DNA of 64,000 nt from DATBVX01 sp963705495 (GCA_963705495.1 CAVPJQ010000008.1:1-64000); one strand, 5' to 3'; positions 9,031 to 17,540 are shown, counted from the stretch's first letter. Numbers and translations are program-made. Notes: generated from the sequence alone by a model not told the origin.

Positions 9031-9600
9031 GCCGAGCGGCTCCTCGGGTGCGCCGTTCCAGATCTCGCTGACAGCCTCCAGTGTGTACCGTCGCCGCGCG
9101 CGGTTCTTGCGAGCACTGCTGAGTTTGGGCTACCTGCCGTGCAAGCGCCTGATGCTGATCTCGAGCCGGGCAGCACCGCGTGCAACGCGTGCGGCATGCT
9201 GGCACTAGGTGGATCTGCGTCGCGGCGAGCATGAGATGACGGCCGAATACTTGCGCACCCGACCTGCCGTTCTCTATGGGCCGTTGAGCACGCTGCTGCT
9301 TCTCGGAGAAACGGTTCGTGCGGCGAAGTTCGCTGGCTGTCGTCCGCGTCTCATCATCAGCACGGCTGAGGAGCTGCGCGAATTCCATCGGCGCCAACTG
9401 GCAGCGACGTTGTGCGAGAACGTCGCGGACTTCTACGGCATGAGCGAACTCGGCCTCCTCGCATGGCGGGGTCCGGATGATGCGACCTACACAGCGTTGA
9501 GTAGTCAATTCGTTCTGGAATTCCTGCCGAGCTCTGCGGGACCCGAGTTCGAAGAATCGTGCGCTCATTCTGGTGCTGTACTGTGGTGACTGTGCGGTCG
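9031..9600 (+). pseudogene. CapK/PaaK-like adenylate-forming enzyme remnant
   Basis: Broken gene of the CapK branch of adenylate-forming enzymes common in polysaccharide clusters. It begins with the P-loop SGSSGAPFQ (about 9034-9060), continues in frame RARFLRALLSLGYLPCKRLM and ISSRAAPRA, meets a stop near 9207, and resumes as DLRRGEHEMTAEYLRTRP, AVLYGPLSTLLLLGETV, PRLIISTAEELREFHRRQ and VADFYGMSELGLLAWRGP, the family's A5-like YGMSE motif. After about 9545 the expected TGD/hinge part is missing. The N-terminal third is not readable upstream. This is a separate gene from the ligase at 4717-5958. No confident start or end; probably inactive unless the indels are sequencing errors. Confidence 0.65.
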
Positions 9601-10210
9601 CGGCGACAATCGCATTCCTCGGTCGCGATACGTATCACTCCGCACAGATTGTTCACGATCTGTCATTCGAACGCTGCTCACCCGGCACATTGTTCGAGGC
9701 TTCCGAACTGCAAGGCCTGATGGAGGCACGTCGCTTCCGCAGCATGATTTTCTCGGTGCGGCGCTCGCGAACAAGCGGCGTTGGACGCAAACGGCGCCCG
9801 TGATGTATCGGCTGCTCGTCATGCAGAAGCCCTGCGTTCACGTCTTCTCGACACGTTCTACTATCGACTCGAGCCGCGCTGGCGGGCGCTGCGCCGATCA
9901 TTGTCGGCAGCCGGCGACCAACGATTTAGCGGTAATTCCCGCGTTTCTCCACAGACGCGCATTGACTTGTCGGCCCTGGGCAACAGCTGGGACGCAGTGG
10001 GGCCCGACGATTCACGTGGCGCGTGACATCGACGCACAGATCTCAAGTAGTTAGCGACTCTGGCATTGCGCTTGCTTATCCCGATTTGCTTTTTTGGGTA
10101 AGGGCAACTGGCCGGCGCGCTCCGCATCACGACGATGCGGACATGAGAACTGTTTCGCGAAAGTCGCTTCGCGGAGACATTGCGATGCGCGCCGTACAGC
10201 GCAATACTGC
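9601..10210. other. No recognisable gene
   Basis: About 600 bp between the CapK-like remnant and the riboswitch. Short plus-strand frames (9573-9803, 9781-10026) contain no known motif and may be decayed tail of the ligase or of a following EPS gene. Confidence 0.4.
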
Positions 10211-10214
10211 GGCC

Positions 10215-10302
10215 GTACCTACAAGGGCAAACCCATCGAAAGGTGGGGGCGCAAAGCTTCCGGTCTAAGGGCTGCGGCCTAGGACAGCGGGGTTGCCGGG
10301 GT
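10215..10302 (+). ncRNA. Cyclic di-GMP-I (GEMM-I) riboswitch
   Basis: The conserved core is nearly letter-perfect. AGGGCAAACC starts at 10224. A stem 10232-10237 pairs with 10242-10247 and closes a GAAA tetraloop (10238-10241). It is followed by GGCGCAAAGCTTCCGG, a CTAAGG...CCTAGG helix (10265-10282), then ACAGCGGGGTTGCCGGG with the conserved AGC-GGGTT-CCG end. GEMM-I RNAs bind one c-di-GMP between the two helices and control the gene downstream. The tetraloop and its receptor helix are both present. The next gene is the Ig/Fn3 lipoprotein at 10470, about 170 nt downstream. Confidence 0.92.
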
Positions 10303-10324
10303 CGCAGCGCGATCTCGTTAGCAC

Positions 10325-10349
10325 AGCGAGAGTCACTCTCGTTCTGTTT
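10325..10349 (+). terminator. Possible hairpin in the riboswitch expression platform
   Basis: CGAGAG (10327-10332) and CTCTCG (10336-10341) form a six-pair stem with a three-base loop, followed by TTCTGTTT. The stem is short and the U-run interrupted, so this is a weak terminator candidate, but its place between the aptamer and the start codon is where a switching hairpin would sit. Confidence 0.35.
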
Positions 10350-10469
10350 GCAGCAATCCCCTGACCAGCCTTCCCACCGCCGGATGCGGCGCGCGGCGCG
10401 TGTACTCGAGCCGTTGCAAGCAACGCTCGTGACACGTGGGGAAAACTCGCAGGTCATCGGGGGGTTGAA

Positions 10470-11159
10470 GTGCAAGATCGAGTCTCACAGTGGATTAGTC
10501 CACTCCTTCCAGTTCTCACCGTGGTATTTCTTGTTTCTGGCTGTCTCTCCGACGGAACGCCGTCGAGCGCGGTGCAAAGTGCGCGCAACGGCGGCAGAGA
10601 TCTGGTCAGCGGCGACAATCCTTCCAACGCCGCACCGAAAATCGAAGGGACGCCGCCCCGAAATGTTGTCGCCGGGCAGCAGTACCTGTTTAACCCCAAG
10701 GCCAGTGATCCCGACGGGGATTCCCTGAGGTTCGCAGTGCGGAACCTGCCGCATTGGGCAAACTTCGATTCCGTGTCAGGTCGAATCTCGGGCCAGCCGA
10801 CGATCGCCGACGTGGGATCGTACAAGGCGATCGAGGTCACAGTGACTGATGGCGAGGCGGAGGCACGCCTGCCGGAATTCGTCGTGGCGGTCGTCCAGAA
10901 CGGGGATGCCAGCTTGACGTTATCGTGGGAGCCGCCCACGGAAAATACGGACGGGACGCCGCTCGTGAATCTCAAGGGTTACGAAATCCACTACGGCAAT
11001 GAATCAGGTGCGTACTCGACGACGATCCCGATCGACAGTCCGGGCATTACGCGCTATGTGATCGACGGCCTCGGCGCCGGAACCTACTATTTCGCGGTGA
11101 CGGCGCGCAGCGCGAGTGGCGAGAGCGGTTACTCGGACGAGGTCAGCACGACAATCTGA
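10470..11159 (+). CDS. Lipoprotein with Ig-like and fibronectin type III domains, riboswitch-controlled
   Basis: 229 residues, GTG start preceded by a G-rich ribosome site. The N-terminus has a lipobox LVSGC with Cys25 as lipidation site. Residues about 54-130 form a cadherin/He_PIG-like Ig fold (ASDPDGDSLRFAVRNLP, then FDSVSGRISGQPTIADVGSY, then VTVTDGEA). Residues about 143-229 form a fibronectin type III domain (LTLSWEPPTENTDGTPLVNL, GYEIHYG, YYFAVTARSASGESGYSDEV). Such architecture suggests a cell-envelope carbohydrate- or protein-binding role. The c-di-GMP riboswitch directly upstream ties its expression to the sessile/motile switch, consistent with the neighbouring EPS genes. No catalytic residues are recognised. 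Confidence 0.85.
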   Translation: MQDRVSQWISPLLPVLTVVFLVSGCLSDGTPSSAVQSARNGGRDLVSGDNPSNAAPKIEGTPPRNVVAGQQYLFNPKASDPDGDSLRFAVRNLPHWANFDSVSGRISGQPTIADVGSYKAIEVTVTDGEAEARLPEFVVAVVQNGDASLTLSWEPPTENTDGTPLVNLKGYEIHYGNESGAYSTTIPIDSPGITRYVIDGLGAGTYYFAVTARSASGESGYSDEVSTTI

Positions 11160-11270
11160 GGGAACCGCCGAGCTGTGAGCCGCTCTGGGAATCCGGCGGC
11201 GGTGGCACAGGCGCGCAAGCGGCGCTAGGCTGCGCAGCGCAGAACACCCTGCGCAGCGGCGAGTGCCGCC

Positions 11271-12620
11271 ATGTCACTGCAGGAAACGATTGTCGCCGCC
11301 GCCACACCGCCGGGGCGTGGTGGCATCGGAGTCGTGCGGTTGTCTGGCCCGCAAGTGCCGGAACTTGCGCGCATCATCCTCGGCACCTTGCCCCCACCCC
11401 GCATCGCCACCGTCGCCACGTTTGGCGGTACTGACGGCGACATCGACTCCGGTCTGGCGCTGTTCTTTACAGCGCCGCATTCCTTTACCGGCGAGCACGT
11501 CCTGGAGCTTCACGGGCATGGCGGGCCCGTCGTGATGGAAGCGCTGGTGAAACGTGCGCTGGAGCTCGGAGCGCGCATGGCGCGACCCGGCGAATTCACC
11601 GAGCGAGCTTTCCTGAACGACAAGCTCGACCTCGCACAGGCAGAAGCTGTCGCAGATCTGATCGACAGTGGTTCGCGGGCGGCGGCGCGTGCGGCACTAC
11701 GCTCCTTGCAGGGAGAGTTCTCGGCCATGGTGCAGGGACTCACCGAGGCGGTGATCGATCTGCGCGTGCGGGTCGAGGCGGCGATCGACTTTCCGGAGGA
11801 GGAGATCGACTTCCTCGCCGACGCCGACTTGAGTCAACGACTCGAATCTCTGCTCAGGCACTTCGAATCCGTGGCCCGCCTCACCCAGCAGGGCCGGCTG
11901 CTGCGCGACGGCATGACAGTCGTTATCGCGGGCGCCCCGAATGCCGGCAAGTCGAGCCTGATGAACCGCCTCGCCGGTTACGACGCCGCGATCGTTACGG
12001 ATGTTCCAGGTACGACACGCGACGTGCTGCGGGAACGCGTCGATATCGACGGAATGCCACTGCACCTGATCGATACGGCGGGATTGCGTGAAGTGCGCGA
12101 TGTGGTCGAAGCCGAGGGAGTGCGCCGAGCGCGAGCGGAAATGATGCGTGCTGACCGAGTCCTCTTTGTGGTGGACGGTCATGCCGATCCCGAGGCCGCC
12201 AGCTATGAGCGCGAGCGGCCTCAATTACCACCAGATGTGCCCGTGACTCTGGTGATGAACAAAGCAGATCTGATCGATCGCGCCGCGCAACTGGATCTCA
12301 CGAGTTCACCACCCAGCGTCCGGCTATCGGCACGTACCGGCGCCGGGCTCAGTTTGCTGCACGAACATCTGAAACAGTGCATGGGATTCATGCCGGCAGA
12401 AGCCGGGAGCATCTCCGCGCGCCGACGTCACCTCGAAGCGCTGACACGCGCGCGGCGACATGTCGAAATGGGTGCTCAGCAGCTTCGCTCGCGACGCGCA
12501 GGGGAGCTGCTCGCCGAGGAGCTGCGTGGTGCCCAGGCGGCGCTCGGCGAGATCACGGGCGAGTTTACGAGCGAGGACCTGCTGGGACGCATCTTTTCCA
12601 GTTTCTGCATCGGAAAGTAG
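11271..12620 (+). CDS. mnmE: tRNA-5-carboxymethylaminomethyluridine GTPase MnmE
   Basis: 449-residue GTPase (E. coli 454) that with MnmG installs the cmnm5 group on U34 of tRNAs. Seen: N-terminal formyl-THF-binding domain (MSLQETIVAAATPPGRGGIG), PHSFTGEHVLELHGHGGP and the helical PGEFTERAFLNDKLDLAQAE; the G domain with G1 GAPNAGKSS (221-229), TTRD, DTAG and NKAD; and the invariant C-terminal FCIGK whose cysteine is catalytic. ATG 11271 matches the family start. Its last 30 bp are repeated at 13666-13695, marking the gene end as an integration target. MnmG lies 5 kb downstream on the same strand. Confidence 0.97.
   Translation: MSLQETIVAAATPPGRGGIGVVRLSGPQVPELARIILGTLPPPRIATVATFGGTDGDIDSGLALFFTAPHSFTGEHVLELHGHGGPVVMEALVKRALELGARMARPGEFTERAFLNDKLDLAQAEAVADLIDSGSRAAARAALRSLQGEFSAMVQGLTEAVIDLRVRVEAAIDFPEEEIDFLADADLSQRLESLLRHFESVARLTQQGRLLRDGMTVVIAGAPNAGKSSLMNRLAGYDAAIVTDVPGTTRDVLRERVDIDGMPLHLIDTAGLREVRDVVEAEGVRRARAEMMRADRVLFVVDGHADPEAASYERERPQLPPDVPVTLVMNKADLIDRAAQLDLTSSPPSVRLSARTGAGLSLLHEHLKQCMGFMPAEAGSISARRRHLEALTRARRHVEMGAQQLRSRRAGELLAEELRGAQAALGEITGEFTSEDLLGRIFSSFCIGK
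12591..12620 (+). repeat. att-like direct repeat, copy 1 (native mnmE 3' end)
   Basis: 30 bp ending in the mnmE stop codon; the last 18 bp, TTCTGCATCGGAAAGTAG, encode FCIGK-stop and correspond to the attachment sequence used by SGI1-family integrative elements at mnmE (trmE). The second copy is at 13666-13695 with one mismatch. Confidence 0.75.
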
Positions 12621-12680
12621 CATCGGGCCCATTGCATCGTCAGGTAGACGAGTGACAGACGACGAGAAGCTGGGAGAACC

Positions 12681-13666
12681 ATGGGCTGCCGACTGGTCCA
12701 GGTGGCGGAGTCTCTGGGTAGGCACGGCGTAGAAATTTTCTTCCTGATTAGCGGCTTCATCATGACTGTCACCAGCTACGACGATTTCGCCAAGCCGCAC
12801 GCCGCAGGAAGTTCGTGTGGAAGCGCATCGTCAGGATCGTGCCGTTGTACTGGTTGGTCACCCTACTGGTCATTCTCCTGACCGTTGTGCAACAGCGGGC
12901 GCCGTCTTTGGCGGCAGTGCTGCAATCTCTGGCATTCATCCCTTACGAGAACGGGGAAGGAACGTTTCAGCCAATCGTCAGGCGGGGCTGGACGCTGAAC
13001 TACGAGATGTTCTTTTACGCGCTGTTTGCGCTCGCTCTGCTGCAACCCGCGCGCCGCGGGCTGATCGTGCTGCTCTCGGCGCTCGTGGGGCTGGTGTTCC
13101 TGGGGTCTCTCGGAATGACTGATGGTTGCGGCAGCCGAGCCTGCGGACTAATCCGGTTCTACCAGGAGCCGGTCGTCTTGTATTTCGCCGGAGGGATTGT
13201 TCTCGGCGCTGTCCGCCTGTTCCTCGAGAAACGCAATTGGATGCCGGGTATTCCGTTCGACAATGGGCTCGTCGTCGCGCTCGCGCTGACTGGCGCCTTC
13301 GCCATCTTGATACTCCATTCCCCATCCGGCAGCGCGACGCATGCCGTCGGCGCGGTGATTTGCTTTCTCACGACGGCTTCGTGCGCTCTTTTGGAAGACA
13401 GGGCAAAGCAGGGTCGGCTGCGATTCGTCGTTCTGCTCGTCGGCGAGGCCTCCTACAGCATCTATTTGACCCACACTTTTGTGACCCACCCAGCCGCCGC
13501 TCTTTGGGTTTCCCTATCGGGCGGGCGGGGGCTCGTCGCGTTCATAGCTCTGATGCTTATCGGAGCGTCGCTCCTTGGGGTGCTAGTGTTCCGCTTTGTG
13601 GAGAAGCCCATGCTGCAGGCCTTGAGGAAGGGGGTGCCGCGGCTCAAAGCGAGGCCAAGCGCTTGA
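12681..13666 (+). pseudogene. Membrane O-acyltransferase (acyltransferase-3) fragment between att repeats
   Basis: Polysaccharide O-acetyltransferase-like protein lacking its beginning. The first recognisable part, LGRHGVEIFFLISGFIMTVT (about 12714-12774), is the second conserved block of the family; the preceding block with the catalytic histidine is absent. A one-base loss near 12808 shifts the frame, after which KRIVRIVPLYWLVTLLVILL and eight or so membrane segments run intact to GEASYSIYLTHTFVTHP and VFRFVEKPML. The TGA stop (13664-13666) touches the downstream repeat. Together with the EPS genes 4 kb upstream it could once have decorated an exopolysaccharide; truncated and shifted, it is probably not functional. 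It is the only gene between the repeats, so it is either island cargo or captured DNA. Confidence 0.75.
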
Positions 13667-13695
13667 TCTTTTCCAGCTTCTGCATCGGAAAGTAG
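13666..13695 (+). repeat. att-like direct repeat, copy 2
   Basis: Matches 12591-12620 at 29 of 30 positions, the single difference being GTT to GCT (silent in the mnmE frame). It has no coding role here, since the upstream acyltransferase has just ended, so it is best read as the far attachment site left by site-specific integration. Confidence 0.75.
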
Positions 13696-13725
13696 GGGGG
13701 CGTCTTACTGGCAAATTCTGGCTCT

Positions 13726-14165
13726 TTGCATCGGCAGGCAAAACAAGTGACTGGCGCGACGAATTTCGATCGACTTGCCGGCCGCGGTGCGCGAGCGCTC
13801 TGCACGAAATATTCGGCGACGCGGTCGCAGGCGTTGCGCTCATCGAGAATTCCTGGCGTGTGCGCTGGCATCCGCGCGCGATCGCGACCACGAGACCCAA
13901 TCGCATCTATCTGCGCGGCACCATCGTGGAATTCGCTCGCGATCCCGGCCTGGTGCTGCACGAATACTTTCACGTGCTCAACCAGTGGGCGCCACGACGC
14001 CTGACGCGGCTGCGCTACGTCTGCGAGTGGCTCAGGCGTGGCTACTTCAACAATCGTTTCGAGATCGAGGCGCGCGAGTTCGAAGCGGCAAATCATCGCC
14101 GCTTCCGCGTTTTGCTGGCCCGCGCGAGTGCGGCGGCGCCAGCCCCCGACGACGCGAGCGTCTAG
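13726..14165 (+). pseudogene. Small HExxH metallopeptidase-like protein, frameshifted
   Basis: About 140 codons. The N-terminal part is in one frame (FDRLAGRGARAL, to about 13797) and the rest in another, beginning HEIFGDAVAGVALIENSWRV and continuing to the stop at 14163-14165. It contains a zinc-peptidase-like HEYFHVLNQW motif (about 13959-13988), then VCEWLRRGYFNNRFEIEARE, a second region with acidic residues that could supply the third ligand. No signal peptide is visible. I do not recognise a named family; the function is unknown. The frame change near 13798 is the only break, so a sequencing error is possible. The end overlaps the stop of the convergent ABC permease by 3 bp. Confidence 0.5.
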
Positions 14166-15340
14166 CCGAGGATTGCTTCTCTCTCGTACAAGCGCCCGGC
14201 GACCCATGCGAGCGCGAGACCCGCCGCCAGCGTGGTCAACACCGAAATCGCCACATGGAGTGGCGGCAACGGTTCATCGCGAATCAATCCGGTCATCAGC
14301 AGGTGCTGGCTCAGGCTCGGCACCGCCATCAGCCAGTTGCTCGGACGCAGCGAGTAAAGGCCTGCAAATACGATCGGTAGCGTCGGGATCAGCAGCACCA
14401 GCGTGAGATAGCTCTGGGCTTCCTTGTAGGTGCGTGTGAACGAGGCAACCACGGTCATGAGGGAAGCGCCTAGCAACGCAAACGGCACCGCCACGACGAA
14501 CACGCGCATTGCGACAGCAGGGCCGAAATTCGCACTCATGCCGAGCGACTCGAGGGGCACGAGCTTCAGGCCCACGGTGAAGGCGGTCAGCGTAATGGCG
14601 AGCGACAGCAGCATGAAGCAGCAGGTGGCGAGAATCTTTCCGTAGATGAGCCTGGATCGCTTCGCGGGAACGGTGAGCAGTGGTTCCAGCGAGCCGCGCT
14701 CGCGCTCCCCGGCGGTCGCATCGATGGCGAGATACAGCCCGCCCATGAGCATCGCGAACAGGATGAAGTACGTCATCATTCCGAGCACCAGCAATGCCCG
14801 CCCTGCGGGCGTCGATACATCGATCTCATCGATCGCGATCGGCCGGATCACCTCGGCATTCACGCCCCGCGCCAGCAGCCGGGAGCTCGCGAGCTGCGAG
14901 CCGTAGGCCGTAAGCAGCGCGCGCACGCGAGCGACATACTTTCCGGTGCGATTGTCGGCGCTGTCCGAAACCAGTTGCACCGGGGCCGGCAAGCCAGCGC
15001 GCAATCGTTGCGGATACTGCGCTGGAATGATCAGGATCGCCTCGTGCCTGCCGTTGCGGATTGCTGCCCGCGCCTGCTCCAGGTCGAAGTGCACGTGCTG
15101 AATCGCCACATCGTGCTCTTCGAGGAAGTGCATGAGGTTCGGCGCACGGGCGCTGCCGTCAACCGCCAGAGCCACCTTCTCGTCGAACTCGCTCACCGTT
15201 TTCTCGAGCAGCAATCCGATCATCACGGCGAACATCACCGGGCCGAATAGCGGACCGAACACCAGTGCCGACAGGAGCGTGCGCCGGTCGCGCAGGTTCT
15301 CCTTCATCTCCTTGAGCCACACGACGGCGAGCGCGTGCAC
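14162..15340 (-). CDS. ABC-2 type transporter permease (NatB-like)
   Basis: 392 residues. One membrane helix near residues 22-46 is followed by a large extracytoplasmic domain (about 50-180) and a C-terminal bundle of five to six helices (from about 186), the layout of NatB/ABC-2 exporters. The conserved GERERGSLEPLLTVPAKRSR lies in the cytoplasmic loop after the second helix. GTG start at 15340 overlaps the stop of the ATPase gene by one base (TAGTG), showing translational coupling. The substrate is unknown; NatAB homologues export sodium, others drugs or peptides. Confidence 0.88.
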   Translation of the reverse strand: MHALAVVWLKEMKENLRDRRTLLSALVFGPLFGPVMFAVMIGLLLEKTVSEFDEKVALAVDGSARAPNLMHFLEEHDVAIQHVHFDLEQARAAIRNGRHEAILIIPAQYPQRLRAGLPAPVQLVSDSADNRTGKYVARVRALLTAYGSQLASSRLLARGVNAEVIRPIAIDEIDVSTPAGRALLVLGMMTYFILFAMLMGGLYLAIDATAGERERGSLEPLLTVPAKRSRLIYGKILATCCFMLLSLAITLTAFTVGLKLVPLESLGMSANFGPAVAMRVFVVAVPFALLGASLMTVVASFTRTYKEAQSYLTLVLLIPTLPIVFAGLYSLRPSNWLMAVPSLSQHLLMTGLIRDEPLPPLHVAISVLTTLAAGLALAWVAGRLYEREAILG

Positions 15341-16071
15341 TACTGCAGACCCTCCGCGCTGCCGATTGCTGCGACGAAGGCATCTTCCAGGGTGTCGGTG
15401 CCGCTGCGCGTGCGGATCTGATCCGGTGTGCCACGTGCCACGACGACGCCCCGCGCGATGATCACGACCTCATCGCACAGCGTGGCGACTTCCTGCATCA
15501 CGTGGCTCGAGAAGAGCACGCAGTGCCCGTCATCGCGCAGGCGCCGGAGGAGGCTCCGCAGCGCGCGCGTCGCCATCACGTCGAGACCGTTGGTGGGTTC
15601 ATCCAGCACTACGTTGCGTGGTGAGTGAACCAGAGCACGCGCGATGGCGACCTTGAGCCTTTGTCCCTGGGAGTATCCCTTGGCGCGGCGATCGACGAAG
15701 TCACCCATCTCCAGCAGCTCCACGAGCTCACGCGTACGTCGATCGATCGTGAGTGCATCGAGTCGCTGCAGGCGACCGAAGTAGTCGATGTTTTCGCGAC
15801 CTGTGAGGTTCGGGTAGACGCCGCTCGAGTGCGGAAGCACTCCGATCAGGCGGCGCACGCCGAGCGGATCGCCACGCAGGTCCAGGCTATCGATACGCCC
15901 GCCACCGGCATCGGGTTGGAGCAGCGTGCTCAGAATCCGCAGCGTCGTAGATTTGCCGGCGCCGTTCGGCCCCAGCAGCCCCGTGATGCGGCCGTCTTGT
16001 GCGGCGAACGAGACATCGCGAACCGCCGCGACGGTACCGAAGTACTTGCGCAGTCCCTGGACTTCGATCAC
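15340..16071 (-). CDS. ABC transporter ATP-binding protein (NatA-like)
   Basis: 243 residues. Walker A GPNGAGKST, Q-loop region LPHSSGVYPNLTGREN, signature YSQGQRLKVAIARAL (a variant of LSGGQ), Walker B NVVLDEPTNGLD and the switch histidine in SSHVM. It starts at GTG 16071, whose last two bases lie in the TGA stop of the upstream hydrolase gene (GTGA). It powers the permease encoded directly downstream. The variant signature with Tyr-Ser-Gln is common in the NatA branch and does not imply loss of function. Confidence 0.92.
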   Translation of the reverse strand: MIEVQGLRKYFGTVAAVRDVSFAAQDGRITGLLGPNGAGKSTTLRILSTLLQPDAGGGRIDSLDLRGDPLGVRRLIGVLPHSSGVYPNLTGRENIDYFGRLQRLDALTIDRRTRELVELLEMGDFVDRRAKGYSQGQRLKVAIARALVHSPRNVVLDEPTNGLDVMATRALRSLLRRLRDDGHCVLFSSHVMQEVATLCDEVVIIARGVVVARGTPDQIRTRSGTDTLEDAFVAAIGSAEGLQ

Positions 16072-17540
16072 GGGGGAGGACCGGAAAACGAGGTGAAGAA
16101 CGGGTCGGGCGCGATGCTCCGGGTGCACAAGGTGTCCAGGCCACGCGTCGTTCCCAGCTCGAGAAAGCGGGCCATCAGGCGCGGCATGCAGCCCGTCGCA
16201 AGCTGACCATGTCCTTGCCCTTCCAGCGTGATTTGCAGCGCGTTGCTCAGACTCTGTGCCGCCCGTTCTGCATAAGCTGGCGGTGTCACGGGATCCTCCG
16301 AGCCGGAGAGAATCAATACCGGCCGATCGGACGAGAGTTGCTCGTGAAAGTCGGCGTCGAGCAGGCCGCGCGGCCACTCTTTGCAGACTTCGACCAGACC
16401 GTCGAGCTGGGCGGTACCGAGGTAGCTGCGCGTGAGGGCAGCGCGGTTGAGTCCTGCCTGATCGATGAACGGCACGTCTTCCGTGCACACGACAGCGTTG
16501 TGCATGCCATAGCTCAGCGCGTCGCTGTAGCGCTTCGACATGAGGACCGCCTGCGCCGCGAGCGGCACAAGATTGTTGTGGGCGACAGCCTGATCGAGGA
16601 TCAAGGGCAGGAGCGCGGCGCGTTCGGAAGCGTAGCTCAGCAATCGAGTCGCGATTTGCAAGTGCACCAGCCGCACATCGAGCGGCGTGATGCTTCCGGT
16701 GTCCGGGTCGGGAAGCGCAATGCGTGCCGGCGCTGCAGCGAGGCGCGAGCGCAGCGTTTCGAACTGGGCGCGCGGATCGGCGAACGCCGCGTGGCAAGCG
16801 GCATCGGTCTGGCAGCGAGCAAAGATCAACTCGAGCGTGCGCTGCGCATGAAGTGCACCATCAGCCGCGAGTACGGCATCCGGCGGCACGACGCCATCGA
16901 GGATGAGTGCGCGCACCTGCGCGGGAAATCGGCGCAGGTAATGCTGGGCCACGCGCGTTCCGTAGGACACGCCATAGAGGTTGATCTGCGCGTAGCCGAG
17001 CGCGGCACGGACCGCATCGAGATCCTGTACCGCCACGCTCGTCGTGTAGAACGTCGGATCGGCGTGCAGACTTGCCAGGCAGTCATGGGCATGGGTGCGA
17101 AGTTGTGCAGGCGTCAGATCGGCGGCCTCGTCCTCATCTGGAAAGGGACAATTGAGCGCGTTCGAGCCGCCCGTGCCCCGCTGATCGACCAGCACGATGT
17201 CGCGCTCGCGCTGCACACGTGCAAAAGCGGGCGCAATGAGTGTGTAGAAATCTGTCGCAGCCTGCCCGGGACCGCCGGCGAGGATGAAAAGCGGGTCGGC
17301 GGCGGCGCGCCGATCGAGGGCTGGAACAACAGCGACGTTGAGATCGATCTTGCGAGAGCGCGGGTCGTTGCGGTTCTCAGGCACCTGCAATGCCCCGCAG
17401 CGCGCTTCAATGGATTGCAGATGGTCGGGATGCTCCAGGCGGCACGCGGTGAGGGACAAAGACGAGACAGGCGGCGCTGCGGCGAAGCAAGCCGGTGCAA
17501 AGCACGCACCGACGATGAACGCGCCGAGGCGTGACCTCAA
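16068..17540 (-). CDS. Exported alpha/beta hydrolase, TAP-like serine peptidase
   Basis: 490 residues with an N-terminal signal peptide (GAFIVGACFAPACFA). It is an S33-family hydrolase resembling tripeptidyl aminopeptidases: oxyanion region ILAGGPGQAA, strand VLVDQRGTGGS, nucleophile elbow GVSYGT with Ser192, and a C-terminal TAP-like region with Asp417 in SGSEDPVTPP and His444 in GQGHGQ. All three catalytic residues are in place. It probably trims peptides in the periplasm. It is the first gene of an operon with the NatAB-like transporter, coupled through a GTGA overlap, suggesting that the enzyme and exporter act on related molecules. Transcribed divergently from mnmG. Confidence 0.9.
   Translation of the reverse strand: MRSRLGAFIVGACFAPACFAAAPPVSSLSLTACRLEHPDHLQSIEARCGALQVPENRNDPRSRKIDLNVAVVPALDRRAAADPLFILAGGPGQAATDFYTLIAPAFARVQRERDIVLVDQRGTGGSNALNCPFPDEDEAADLTPAQLRTHAHDCLASLHADPTFYTTSVAVQDLDAVRAALGYAQINLYGVSYGTRVAQHYLRRFPAQVRALILDGVVPPDAVLAADGALHAQRTLELIFARCQTDAACHAAFADPRAQFETLRSRLAAAPARIALPDPDTGSITPLDVRLVHLQIATRLLSYASERAALLPLILDQAVAHNNLVPLAAQAVLMSKRYSDALSYGMHNAVVCTEDVPFIDQAGLNRAALTRSYLGTAQLDGLVEVCKEWPRGLLDADFHEQLSSDRPVLILSGSEDPVTPPAYAERAAQSLSNALQITLEGQGHGQLATGCMPRLMARFLELGTTRGLDTLCTRSIAPDPFFTSFSGPPP

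Noticed and set aside
4717..9600. The two ligase-like genes as halves of one split gene
   Set aside because: They are on opposite strands, each has its own P-loop region, and they lie on different sides of the seam.
16068..17540. Hydrolase considered as the missing BioH
   Set aside because: It has a signal peptide and a C-terminal TAP-like region; BioH is a short cytoplasmic esterase.
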